Assembly (NCBI RefSeq): GCF_014842025.1
Contig: NZ_JACYUY010000018.1
Span: 17,329-81,328, forward strand
Origin: Massilia sp. CFBP 13721
GTDB lineage: Bacteria; Pseudomonadota; Gammaproteobacteria; Burkholderiales; Burkholderiaceae_D
Direction: 5' to 3'
DNA: 64,000 nucleotides
Both the position numbers and the translations under genes were made by a program. The first letter of the stretch is position 1, and every line of letters begins with the position of its first letter. This document shows, in pieces, positions 51,345 to 58,861 of the stretch. The notes beneath the pieces are model-generated. The model saw only the letters and a list, made by a program, of their open reading frames with translations, was not told where the DNA came from and did no database searches.

Positions 51345-53606
51345 TTAAGCACTTGGTGTTGGTACGCTCTGTGCACTGGTGCCGCCGCGCAGGCGCAATG
51401 CGTTGGTAATGACTGATACGGAGCTCAGGCTCATGGCCAGGGCCGCGATCATTGGCGAAAGGAATTGACCCGTGACCGGGTACAGCAGACCGGCGGCCAA
51501 CGGGATGCCAAGCGCGTTGTAGACGAATGCGAAAGCCAGGTTCTGCCGCATGTTGCGCACGGTCGCGACCGATAACTCGCGTGCTCGCGCGATCGAGCGC
51601 AGGTCGCCTTTAACCAGGGTCACATGGGCGCTATGGATCGCGACGTCGGTCCCCGTTCCCATTGCGATCCCGACGTCGGCCTTGGCCAGTGCCGGCGCAT
51701 CGTTGATGCCGTCACCGACCATCGCGACGATCTTGCCCTGCCTTTGCAGGCGTTCAACGAGCTCGAGCTTGTCCCGCGGTTTCACTTCGCCATGAAATTC
51801 TTGAATACCCAGCTTTGCTGCAACGCTGGCGGCCGTCGCCACGCCGTCGCCGGTTGCCATGACGATGGACAGGCCGGACTGGCGCAGGCTTGCCAGGGCT
51901 TCCGGCGTCGACGCCTTGATCGGGTCCGACACTGCAATTAAGCCGGCAAAGCGTTGGTCGACCGCTAAATACATGACGCTGGCTCCATCCCGGCGCAGGC
52001 TGTCCGCCTCGGCGGCCAGGGGGTGGACATCGGCACCTTCGGCCTGCATCAGGGCGGTGTTCCCCAGTGCTACGCGGCGGTTGTCGATCATGCCGGTGAC
52101 ACCGATGCCAGTGGACGACTCGAACTGCGCGGATGCCGACAAGCTCATTTGCCGACCCCGGGCTTCTGTAACGATCGCGTCAGCAAGCGGGTGCTCGCTG
52201 CCCTGGTCCAGGCTGGCCGCAATGCGCAGCACCTCGTCCGGGTCGAAGTCCGGGGCCGCCAGCACCCGGTCGAAGGCTGGCTTTCCCGCGGTGAGCGTGC
52301 CGGTCTTGTCGACGACTAGAGTATTCACCTTGCGCATCGCCTCAATCGCGGCCGCGTCCCGGTACAAGATACCCTGGGTGGCGGCGCGGCCGGTCGCGGC
52401 CATGATCGACATGGGCGTTGCCAGGCCCAGGGCACAGGGGCACGCGATAATCAGCACGGATACGGCGTTAACGAAGCCGTAGCTCCAGCTAGCCCCTGGT
52501 CCCCATACGCCCCACCCGACCAGCGTCAAGAGGGCAATGACGACGACGACCGTCACGAAGTATCCGGCGACCTGGTCTGCGAGGCGCTGCAGCGGCGCCC
52601 GCGAGCGCTGTGCCTGGGCAACAAGCTGCACGATCTGGGACAGGACGGTCTGGGCACCGATGCGCTCGGAGCGAATCACCAGGCTGCCGTTCGTGTTTAG
52701 CGTTGCGGCAATGACCTTGTCGCCTGGTTGTTTCACTACGGGAACCGGCTCGCCTGTCAGCATGGACTCATCGACCGCACTTGTCCCCTCGACGACTTGG
52801 CCGTCGACGGGCACCTTCTCGCCAGGGCGTACTCGCAGCATGTCGCCCACGTGCACGTGGCTGATCTGAACGTCCTCCTCGTTTCCGTCGGAACCGATCC
52901 GTCGCGCAGTTTTTGGCGCCATGCCCAGCAGCGACTTGATCGCCGCCGACGTCTGGGACCGTGCACGCAATTCCAGTATCTGTCCCAACAAAGTCAGGGA
53001 CACAATCACGGCCGCGGCCTCGTAGTACACACTGGCTCGGCCATGCGATCCGAATTGCTCCGGGATGAGTTGCGGCGCGACGGTTGCTACCACACTGTAG
53101 ATAAAGGCGGCCAGCACGCCCAGGCTGATCAGGGTCCACATGTTTGGGCTTCGGTTGGCCACGGACTGCGCACCTAACCTGAAGAACGGCGCGGCTCCCC
53201 ACAACACAACCGGCGCACTGAGCGCCAATTCAATATAGTTTTGGTAGGGCAGCCCCTCCGGTACGAACTGATGGACTCCCATGGCCAGCGCCGTCACGAC
53301 GACCGTCAAAGGCAAGGTTACCCAGAACCGCCGCCTGAAATTCACGAGTTCAGGGCTTTCGCCTTCATCGAGCGCCGGCATAACCGGTTCAAGCGCCATG
53401 CCGCAGATGGGGCAATTCCCCGGGGCATCGCGGCGGATTTGCGGATGCATGGGACACGTAAACACGCCTCCGGCAGAGTCCCCATCAATGTTGGCGTCCC
53501 GCTGCGGCTCCGCTACCACAACTGAAGATGCGGCGTGTTCATGATGGCGATCGGCATGGCTGTGCTCATGCCCGTGCTGGTGGTCGTGCGTAGAATGGTT
53601 CTTCAT
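51345..53606 (-). CDS. CopB-like P1B-1 copper ATPase with N-terminal HMBD
   Basis: This 753-residue ATPase starts with a His-rich stretch (HDHQHGHEHSHADRHHEH), then a heavy-metal-binding domain FTCPMHPQIRRDAPGNCPIC (about 65-90) in place of the CxxC domains of CopA. It has the membrane motif CPC (IACPCALGLATPMS), DKTGT, GDGINDAP and FVYNALGIP with MSLSSVSVITNALRL in the last spans, which place it in P1B-1 (copper). The start at 53606 is chosen because GGGAG lies six bases upstream. It heads a minus-strand unit with copA and copB. Confidence 0.93.
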   Translation of the reverse strand: MKNHSTHDHQHGHEHSHADRHHEHAASSVVVAEPQRDANIDGDSAGGVFTCPMHPQIRRDAPGNCPICGMALEPVMPALDEGESPELVNFRRRFWVTLPLTVVVTALAMGVHQFVPEGLPYQNYIELALSAPVVLWGAAPFFRLGAQSVANRSPNMWTLISLGVLAAFIYSVVATVAPQLIPEQFGSHGRASVYYEAAAVIVSLTLLGQILELRARSQTSAAIKSLLGMAPKTARRIGSDGNEEDVQISHVHVGDMLRVRPGEKVPVDGQVVEGTSAVDESMLTGEPVPVVKQPGDKVIAATLNTNGSLVIRSERIGAQTVLSQIVQLVAQAQRSRAPLQRLADQVAGYFVTVVVVIALLTLVGWGVWGPGASWSYGFVNAVSVLIIACPCALGLATPMSIMAATGRAATQGILYRDAAAIEAMRKVNTLVVDKTGTLTAGKPAFDRVLAAPDFDPDEVLRIAASLDQGSEHPLADAIVTEARGRQMSLSASAQFESSTGIGVTGMIDNRRVALGNTALMQAEGADVHPLAAEADSLRRDGASVMYLAVDQRFAGLIAVSDPIKASTPEALASLRQSGLSIVMATGDGVATAASVAAKLGIQEFHGEVKPRDKLELVERLQRQGKIVAMVGDGINDAPALAKADVGIAMGTGTDVAIHSAHVTLVKGDLRSIARARELSVATVRNMRQNLAFAFVYNALGIPLAAGLLYPVTGQFLSPMIAALAMSLSSVSVITNALRLRGGTSAQSVPTPSA

Positions 53607-53841
53607 ATTCATCTCCCTTGAGCCATAGCCGGAAACACCAGCGGATGCTCGGCGGACCACCGGGATCCTTACCGGTTCTCTGATCGGGCATACTGCGCCG
53701 CACCGGCGCTAGCGGGCAGCATCAGGACGTTTGGCTGTACATGGTTCGCGATCCGGCTGCAACGCCTGCAGGGCATGCGGATACCAAACCGTATGGAAAG
53801 CGACGGCAGGCTACTGCTGGATGCGCTTCCTGAAACGATGT

Positions 53842-54267
53842 TCAGCCGGCGAAGGAGGCCGCGTAACGTGGAGGTCGCTCTATGCGAGCGGAGATGAACC
53901 CGGTGAACGGGTCGGAAGAAGGGAGAAGAACGACGCTCGATGGAGCGCCGGTTGACGCGAACCCGGCGACGGAGGGCGGCGCAAACGCGCCAAAAGTGCA
54001 GCCCGCGCAGTGGCTGCACGAACTCTTGTGCACGGAGCCTTGCGTGGACTGGTCATGCCCATCACTGTCTCGCACACCCACCTGCGAATAGTCCTTGCTT
54101 TCCATTGCCATCGCTGACTCATCGCATGGCTGGGAACCGTTTACTGAAGCACTGGACATTCCACGGTGCGCCATGGCGCACGGCGGCATGATGGCGGCTG
54201 CCATACCTTGGACAGGTAGCCAGGCCATCAACAGCCATAGAACGAAATGTCGCAGACGCTTACTCAT
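53842..54267 (-). CDS. short secreted Cys/His-rich protein with ERPPR tail, member C
   Basis: This 141-residue protein starts MSKRLRHFVLWLLMAWLPVQ (signal peptide, cut near MAAA), has a Met/His-containing middle, the cluster SSCSHCAGCTFGAFAPP and the tail FTGFISARIERPPRYA. It is a clear member of the group with 33086, 41618 and 62154. It lies upstream of the copper ATPase operon on the same strand. There is no Shine-Dalgarno. The role is unknown. Confidence 0.82.
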   Translation of the reverse strand: MSKRLRHFVLWLLMAWLPVQGMAAAIMPPCAMAHRGMSSASVNGSQPCDESAMAMESKDYSQVGVRDSDGHDQSTQGSVHKSSCSHCAGCTFGAFAPPSVAGFASTGAPSSVVLLPSSDPFTGFISARIERPPRYAASFAG

Positions 54268-54273
54268 ACGGCG

Positions 54274-54282
54274 AATTTAGCA
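54274..54282 (-). promoter_or_regulatory. extended -10 element six bases before the ATG at 54267
   Basis: Minus strand: TG-C-TAAATT, then six bases to the ATG with no Shine-Dalgarno; the same sequence as at 41602. Confidence 0.65.
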
Positions 54283-54297
54283 CATATGAAAATAGCA

Positions 54298-54336
54298 TTG
54301 CCGCACAATACGGTGATTCAAGGCCCTGTGCGGCAA
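54298..54336. repeat. inverted repeat TTGCCGCAC / GTGCGGCAA
   Basis: Perfect nine-base arms at 54298-54306 and 54328-54336, 21 bases apart, in the region between the secreted protein and the acyltransferase. It could be an operator or a hairpin. No other feature of the 54268-54568 gap was recognised. Confidence 0.5.
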
Positions 54337-54568
54337 CTCGAGCAGCGCGTCGGCAAGAACGCTGAGATCCCCGCTTCGTACTGGGCCTATCTCCACAGAT
54401 GTTGGAGTCCGCTTGGGTAGATGTCGAAAGTTAAGCGCCGGGCTTGCCGCGGTTGCCAATCTCCTGCATCGGCGCGCTGGCCGAAACGGGATATTCGCTC
54501 GGCCGCAGCAAGATCCACTACGGTCCGGTGTCGATGATGGCCATAATTGCCAAGGCGCCGTCCCTCGC

Positions 54569-55726
54569 TTACGCCCTCGCCGGTCGGCCGTGGGCAATCC
54601 ACATCGTCTTAAGCCATTCCCTGACACGATAAGTCTTGGCTTCGAAGGGCATGTGGAACAGATACGCACCGACGACGAGTCCAAGATACAGGAGCAGATA
54701 CACCAGCAAATGCATTGGCCGATTCGGGTCCAATCGGTCGTTGCCGAGGGCTGGCACGCCAAAATGCAGGAACACTGCCATCAGCGGTATATGTAGTACG
54801 TACAGCGTGAACGAGAACTCCGAGAAGAAACGCCCGATCCGGCTTGCCAGTTCAATCGAGCGGGTACGCTGACGCTTGTACTGCATGCTGGACAGAAAAA
54901 GCACGAAGATCACGCTGAAAAGCAGGTACTGCAGAAAACTGTCCACCGTGATGTCGTTCTTGCCTTTCATGCGGATACCGACTGCCGTGGCCACGAGAGC
55001 GAGGAATAATGCCCAGCGCAGGTATGCGCCGCACTCAATGCGTACGCGCGAGAACGCTGCCCCTAGCAGCCAGATCGAAAAGTATAAAAGGATTGCGCTG
55101 TCGAGGAAGTGAACGATAGCCGCGAGCGCCATCAGGATCAGCGCTCCCTGCAGGGCGGACCGTGTACGAAAAAGCATGGCGAGTAGGGGGAACAACACGT
55201 AATACCAGGTTTCATTCGCCAGGCTCCACAGCGGGAAATTTCCGCCGAACTCAGGCACGAGAATATTTTGCAGTCCGACGAGGTTCCCAAAGAAGGCAGC
55301 CGCCGAATAAACGTTGTCAGGGCCGAACGACAAACGGGTGGGATCGAGCGCCGCCGTCGCAAGACCGAACAGCAGCATTGCGCCAAAAGTCGGTATCAGC
55401 ACGATCCATAATCTCGTCGCCCGGTCGATCGCGTAATTTGCAATGGCCTGGTGAGTGTCAAGGCGATTGAGCAAGCTGCCTCCCACCAGCCAGCCGCTGA
55501 GCACGAAAAATACGATCACGGCCAGATAGGCAAACCCGGTGGCGAAGGCGAGCCCTTGGAAAGCAAGCGAGGGGTTCTGGACGGTGCCGAAACCGGGATA
55601 GACCTGGGCACGCAAGTGCGCTGCTGCGACGACCAAGGCCGCCAGTCCCCGTAGTTGTGCTATGAGCATGGAATGCCACTGGTCTTCGGACAGGTTCGAG
55701 CGTTGGAGCAATGTTATCTTAGGCAT
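54569..55726 (-). CDS. acyltransferase 3 family membrane protein
   Basis: This 385-residue integral membrane protein has about ten hydrophobic spans and the acyltransferase-3 start QLRGLAALVVAAAHLRAQ, with the conserved Arg and His. Such proteins add acyl groups to lipopolysaccharide, exopolysaccharide or other surface sugars. The reaction here cannot be told from sequence. It has no obvious link to metal genes beyond its position, although the LPS genes gmhA and kdsA are elsewhere in the window. Confidence 0.8.
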   Translation of the reverse strand: MPKITLLQRSNLSEDQWHSMLIAQLRGLAALVVAAAHLRAQVYPGFGTVQNPSLAFQGLAFATGFAYLAVIVFFVLSGWLVGGSLLNRLDTHQAIANYAIDRATRLWIVLIPTFGAMLLFGLATAALDPTRLSFGPDNVYSAAAFFGNLVGLQNILVPEFGGNFPLWSLANETWYYVLFPLLAMLFRTRSALQGALILMALAAIVHFLDSAILLYFSIWLLGAAFSRVRIECGAYLRWALFLALVATAVGIRMKGKNDITVDSFLQYLLFSVIFVLFLSSMQYKRQRTRSIELASRIGRFFSEFSFTLYVLHIPLMAVFLHFGVPALGNDRLDPNRPMHLLVYLLLYLGLVVGAYLFHMPFEAKTYRVREWLKTMWIAHGRPARA

Positions 55727-55897
55727 GTTTGGTGCTCTTCCAAAGGTCTAGATTCACCAATCGTAGGGCAACCCAAAACTACCCGTCTGATAGCGAACAA
55801 GCATGCCGGACAAGGAGGCAGAACCATGCATACTTGCCGATGTGTCTCTTCAAATTGCTGTGTGCCGATCGCGGCGCAAGTGCGATCCGGCTGGATC

Positions 55898-56226
55898 TTA
55901 CCCGGACGTCTTGGCTAAGTACACCGCGCCTTTTTCAAGATGTCACGCTCCTCCCTGGCGCGCTTGAGCTCGGCCTTCAGGCGCTGCATCTCGTCAGACT
56001 GGGCATCGACAGCCTTGCGCTCCGCCTCGGGAACGCCATAACGGTTCATCAAGGCGTACAGGCTACAGATGCTCACCTCAAGCCGCTCCGCTACTTCGCT
56101 CGCTGGGTGCCCACGCTGGGCTACCTATTTGACGGCTGCAATCTTGAATTCCTCTGTGTACCGCTTGCCGCTCGTACGTTCTTCTCGCGCCCGATATTCT
56201 GGCTCAGGAGTGTCTACAAATGACAT
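55898..56226 (-). mobile_element. IS3-family transposase orfA remnant with stop and frameshift
   Basis: Minus strand from ATG 56226: MSFVDTPEPEYRAREE, then KRYTEEFKIAAVK, an in-frame TAG (56127-56125) where homologues have Gln, then VAQRGHPASEVAERLEVS, RLKAELKRAREERDILKKA and, after a frameshift, AVYLAKTSG-stop. That is the helix-turn-helix OrfA of an IS3-type element. No orfB follows and no inverted repeats were found. The rest of the 55727-56282 gap holds nothing else I can support. Confidence 0.85.
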
Positions 56227-56282
56227 GGCGATTCAATAACGCTTATTGCCCTTATCCCTAAGTCAAATACGGTTTCCGCCGT

Positions 56283-58085
56283 TCAGATCTTGAAATCGTC
56301 GTACGCTACCCTGGCATCGTCAACACCGAGACCACGTAACATCTCCCGAGTCGCCGATAGCATCGCTGGAGGACCGCAAACATAAAACTCGAGCGAGGCA
56401 ATATTAGGATGTGTGCGCAGCAAGCCCTCCAGCACTGCATCATGGACGAATCCGGTCTGCACATCGGCGGCGCCTGCTTCCTCCGACAGCACCAGGTGCC
56501 AGTGGAAGTTCGGATAGTTCTCGGCGAACTCGCGCATCTCGGCCACATAAGGCGCATCGCGACGGCTGCGCGCCCCGTACCAGAAGTGCAGCGGCTCGGT
56601 GGCGCCCTTTGCCAGCAGGTCGTGGATCATCGCGCGCAGCGGCGCCATGCCGGCGCCGCCGCCGATGAAAACCTTTTCCCGCGTCCCTGGTTTCAGGGCG
56701 AAGTCGCCATACGGCCCGCTGAAGCGCACCTCATCGCCTGGCTTGAGCGTGTACATGTAGCCCGAGCCGCGGCCGGGCTTCGAACCGGGCACAAACCGGA
56801 CGAGGAAGCTCAGGTTCCCGTCGCAGCGCTCTACCGGAACCGATACCGAATACGAGCGCCGTACCGGTACATCGTTGGCCAGCTCGGCCGGCATGCCGAT
56901 CGCGTGCCAGTCGGCGTGATGATCCGCCGGAATGGCCAGGTCATCGCCGTTGCGGACAAATGCCGGCACATGCATCTGAACGTAAGCGCCGGGACGGCAT
57001 TCCACGGGGCTTTGCGGGCGTATCGTAACCTCGCGCAGGAAGGGCGCCACCGGCGTCACGCTTGCCACCACACCAACCTGCTCCGCAGACGCCACCAGCA
57101 CGTCGCCAATGTCGATCTCGACATGACGCTTGACCTTCAGGTTGCATGCGAGCCTGTAGCCCGCTGCGAGCTTCCGCGGCGACAGCAACGCGCGGTCTGC
57201 GCCCGTTGGTTCCGGCGCCTTGCCGACACAGCGTACCGCGCACAGTCCACAGCTCTGCCCTCCTCCACAGTTCGATGGCAGCTGCAAGCCGGCCCGCGCA
57301 AGCGACTGGAACACGGTGTCACCTTGGACCGCCTCTACCGCGCGCAGTTTGCCGCCCTGCTCGTCCATCAGGCTAACCGTGCTGCGGCGGCGCCAACGGG
57401 CCGGCACGAACTCCGCGAGACGAACACTGGCGAACAGCAGCCAGACGCCGGTCAAGGCCATCCATAGTCCACCAATGGCGCTCGACACCAGCAAGGGATT
57501 GTTGAAGTTGGTCCGCTCGCTGTAGTCCATGATGTGGAGCATCCAGAAGAAGTCGAACAGCCGCCAGGTGCTGTTCCTGTGCTCAAGTACGTTCCCTGAA
57601 CGGCTCGACACATAGACCGAGGTCTCCTCCGGGTCGTTGAAGTCGACGCGCCAGACGGGTTCCTTGTGCGCACGCGCCTCGAGCGTAAAGTCCAGCAGGC
57701 GCGGCGTCCCAGCGCTGCCGGGCCCGGAATACGAAGCACGGGCGATCTGCTGCGCGAGCTGCGCATCGACTGGCAAGCTATGGCCTGAGCGTGCATCGAC
57801 CAGCCAGCTACGCTTGTCGTTTTGCAGACGGTACACAGGACGGTCGAGCACCCATCCTGACGTGATCGACATGATGTTTTCGGTGGTCGCGGCAAGGAGC
57901 GCGTCGACGCTCAGTACATTACTGGGCCAGGCCAACGGTGGGGCCGGCTTGACGCGGAACTCGCGTCCCTGCACCTTAGTTGCGTCGAGCAGGCTCATGA
58001 TGACGCCGCTGGACATCCACAACACGAACTGAATCGCGATGACCAGCCCGACCCATTTATGGAGACGCCGCATCCAATGGCTCAT
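56283..58085 (-). CDS. PepSY-membrane protein fused to a ferredoxin-NAD(P)H reductase
   Basis: This 600-residue protein has PepSY-type membrane spans (about 8-30 and 195-220), then a 2Fe-2S ferredoxin domain with CGGGQSCGLCAVRC (about 275-290), a FAD-binding region with RRSYSVSV, and an NAD-binding region with GGGAGMAPLRAM, YVCGPPAMLSAT and the end YDDFKI. Similar proteins are thought to reduce metal-siderophore complexes or feed electrons into the membrane for metal uptake. It overlaps the preceding PepSY gene by four bases (ATGA). A truncated copy is at 38329. Confidence 0.88.
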   Translation of the reverse strand: MSHWMRRLHKWVGLVIAIQFVLWMSSGVIMSLLDATKVQGREFRVKPAPPLAWPSNVLSVDALLAATTENIMSITSGWVLDRPVYRLQNDKRSWLVDARSGHSLPVDAQLAQQIARASYSGPGSAGTPRLLDFTLEARAHKEPVWRVDFNDPEETSVYVSSRSGNVLEHRNSTWRLFDFFWMLHIMDYSERTNFNNPLLVSSAIGGLWMALTGVWLLFASVRLAEFVPARWRRRSTVSLMDEQGGKLRAVEAVQGDTVFQSLARAGLQLPSNCGGGQSCGLCAVRCVGKAPEPTGADRALLSPRKLAAGYRLACNLKVKRHVEIDIGDVLVASAEQVGVVASVTPVAPFLREVTIRPQSPVECRPGAYVQMHVPAFVRNGDDLAIPADHHADWHAIGMPAELANDVPVRRSYSVSVPVERCDGNLSFLVRFVPGSKPGRGSGYMYTLKPGDEVRFSGPYGDFALKPGTREKVFIGGGAGMAPLRAMIHDLLAKGATEPLHFWYGARSRRDAPYVAEMREFAENYPNFHWHLVLSEEAGAADVQTGFVHDAVLEGLLRTHPNIASLEFYVCGPPAMLSATREMLRGLGVDDARVAYDDFKI

Positions 58086-58774
58086 GCCTGCTTCCTCCGG
58101 CTGAAACTATAGAAGAGCAACCACGCGCCGCTCAGCGCGAACGCCACACCGGAAATCGAGGCCGCACGCAAGAGTGTGTTGTTCACGTTTTCGCGCTCTT
58201 CATAATCCATGATGTGGAACATCCACAGGAAATCGAACCACCGCCAGAGTTCATGGCGCCGCGCGACAAGGTCGCCACTGAACGGCGAAAAATACAGCGT
58301 CGTCTTGCCTGGCTCATCGTAGTGGACGGCCCACAGCGGCACCGGCCGCGCGCCGACTTCCGAAGGCGCCTTCGTCACCCATTCCACGCCGCGGATGCTG
58401 CCTTCGCCCACATAGGCTGCATCGGCGAGCGCAACGATGTCCTCCCGCCCCAGCGGACTGATTTGCCGGCCGCTTGCCGCGTCTACCAGGGTGACCTGCT
58501 TGCCCTGCTTGATTTCATATGCCTCCTTGCCCAGCAGGCTTTTCATGCGCACAGCGGTCATGCCCGGATACAGTTGTTGCAGGCGTTCCTGAGCAATGCG
58601 CGTGCCGGCGCGGCTGAGGGGCTCAGTGGACACATGCGCCAGATGGTCGCCGTGGATGACCTCGAGAGGAACGACCACCATGTAGAGACCACTGATCATC
58701 CAGAGCAGCGCCTGCACCCCGACGACAAGCCCGATCCATTTGTGGGCGCGCCGCACCCAGAAAGCTGATTGCAT
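58082..58774 (-). CDS. PepSY-domain membrane protein
   Basis: This 230-residue protein has a first span (about 12-35), a PepSY-type periplasmic part (about 40-185) and a last span (about 200-225). Its N-terminus (VRRAHKWIGLVVGVQALLWM) resembles that of the reductase at 56283 (RRLHKWVGLVIAIQFVLWM), so the two are paralogues, and both contain a FLWMFHIMDY or FFWMLHIMDY segment. It lies 87 bases after the TonB receptor and is coupled to the reductase gene. Confidence 0.88.
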   Translation of the reverse strand: MQSAFWVRRAHKWIGLVVGVQALLWMISGLYMVVVPLEVIHGDHLAHVSTEPLSRAGTRIAQERLQQLYPGMTAVRMKSLLGKEAYEIKQGKQVTLVDAASGRQISPLGREDIVALADAAYVGEGSIRGVEWVTKAPSEVGARPVPLWAVHYDEPGKTTLYFSPFSGDLVARRHELWRWFDFLWMFHIMDYEERENVNNTLLRAASISGVAFALSGAWLLFYSFSRRKQA

Positions 58775-58861
58775 AGTTGTTGTGAATAAGTTGAGTTACC
58801 GGCCGCGGAACGGCCGCTGCGCATGATAAACGCACAGCGGCCGCAAGGCACCATGAAGACC

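Noticed and set aside
25060..56226. The two IS3-family remnants (orfB part at 25060, orfA at 55898) as halves of one element split by a 30-kb insertion
   Set aside because: The order and strand would fit, but the orfB fragment (DNTLVETINKLCKAES) and the orfA (KRYTEEFK type) look like different IS3 subgroups, and no inverted repeats were found.
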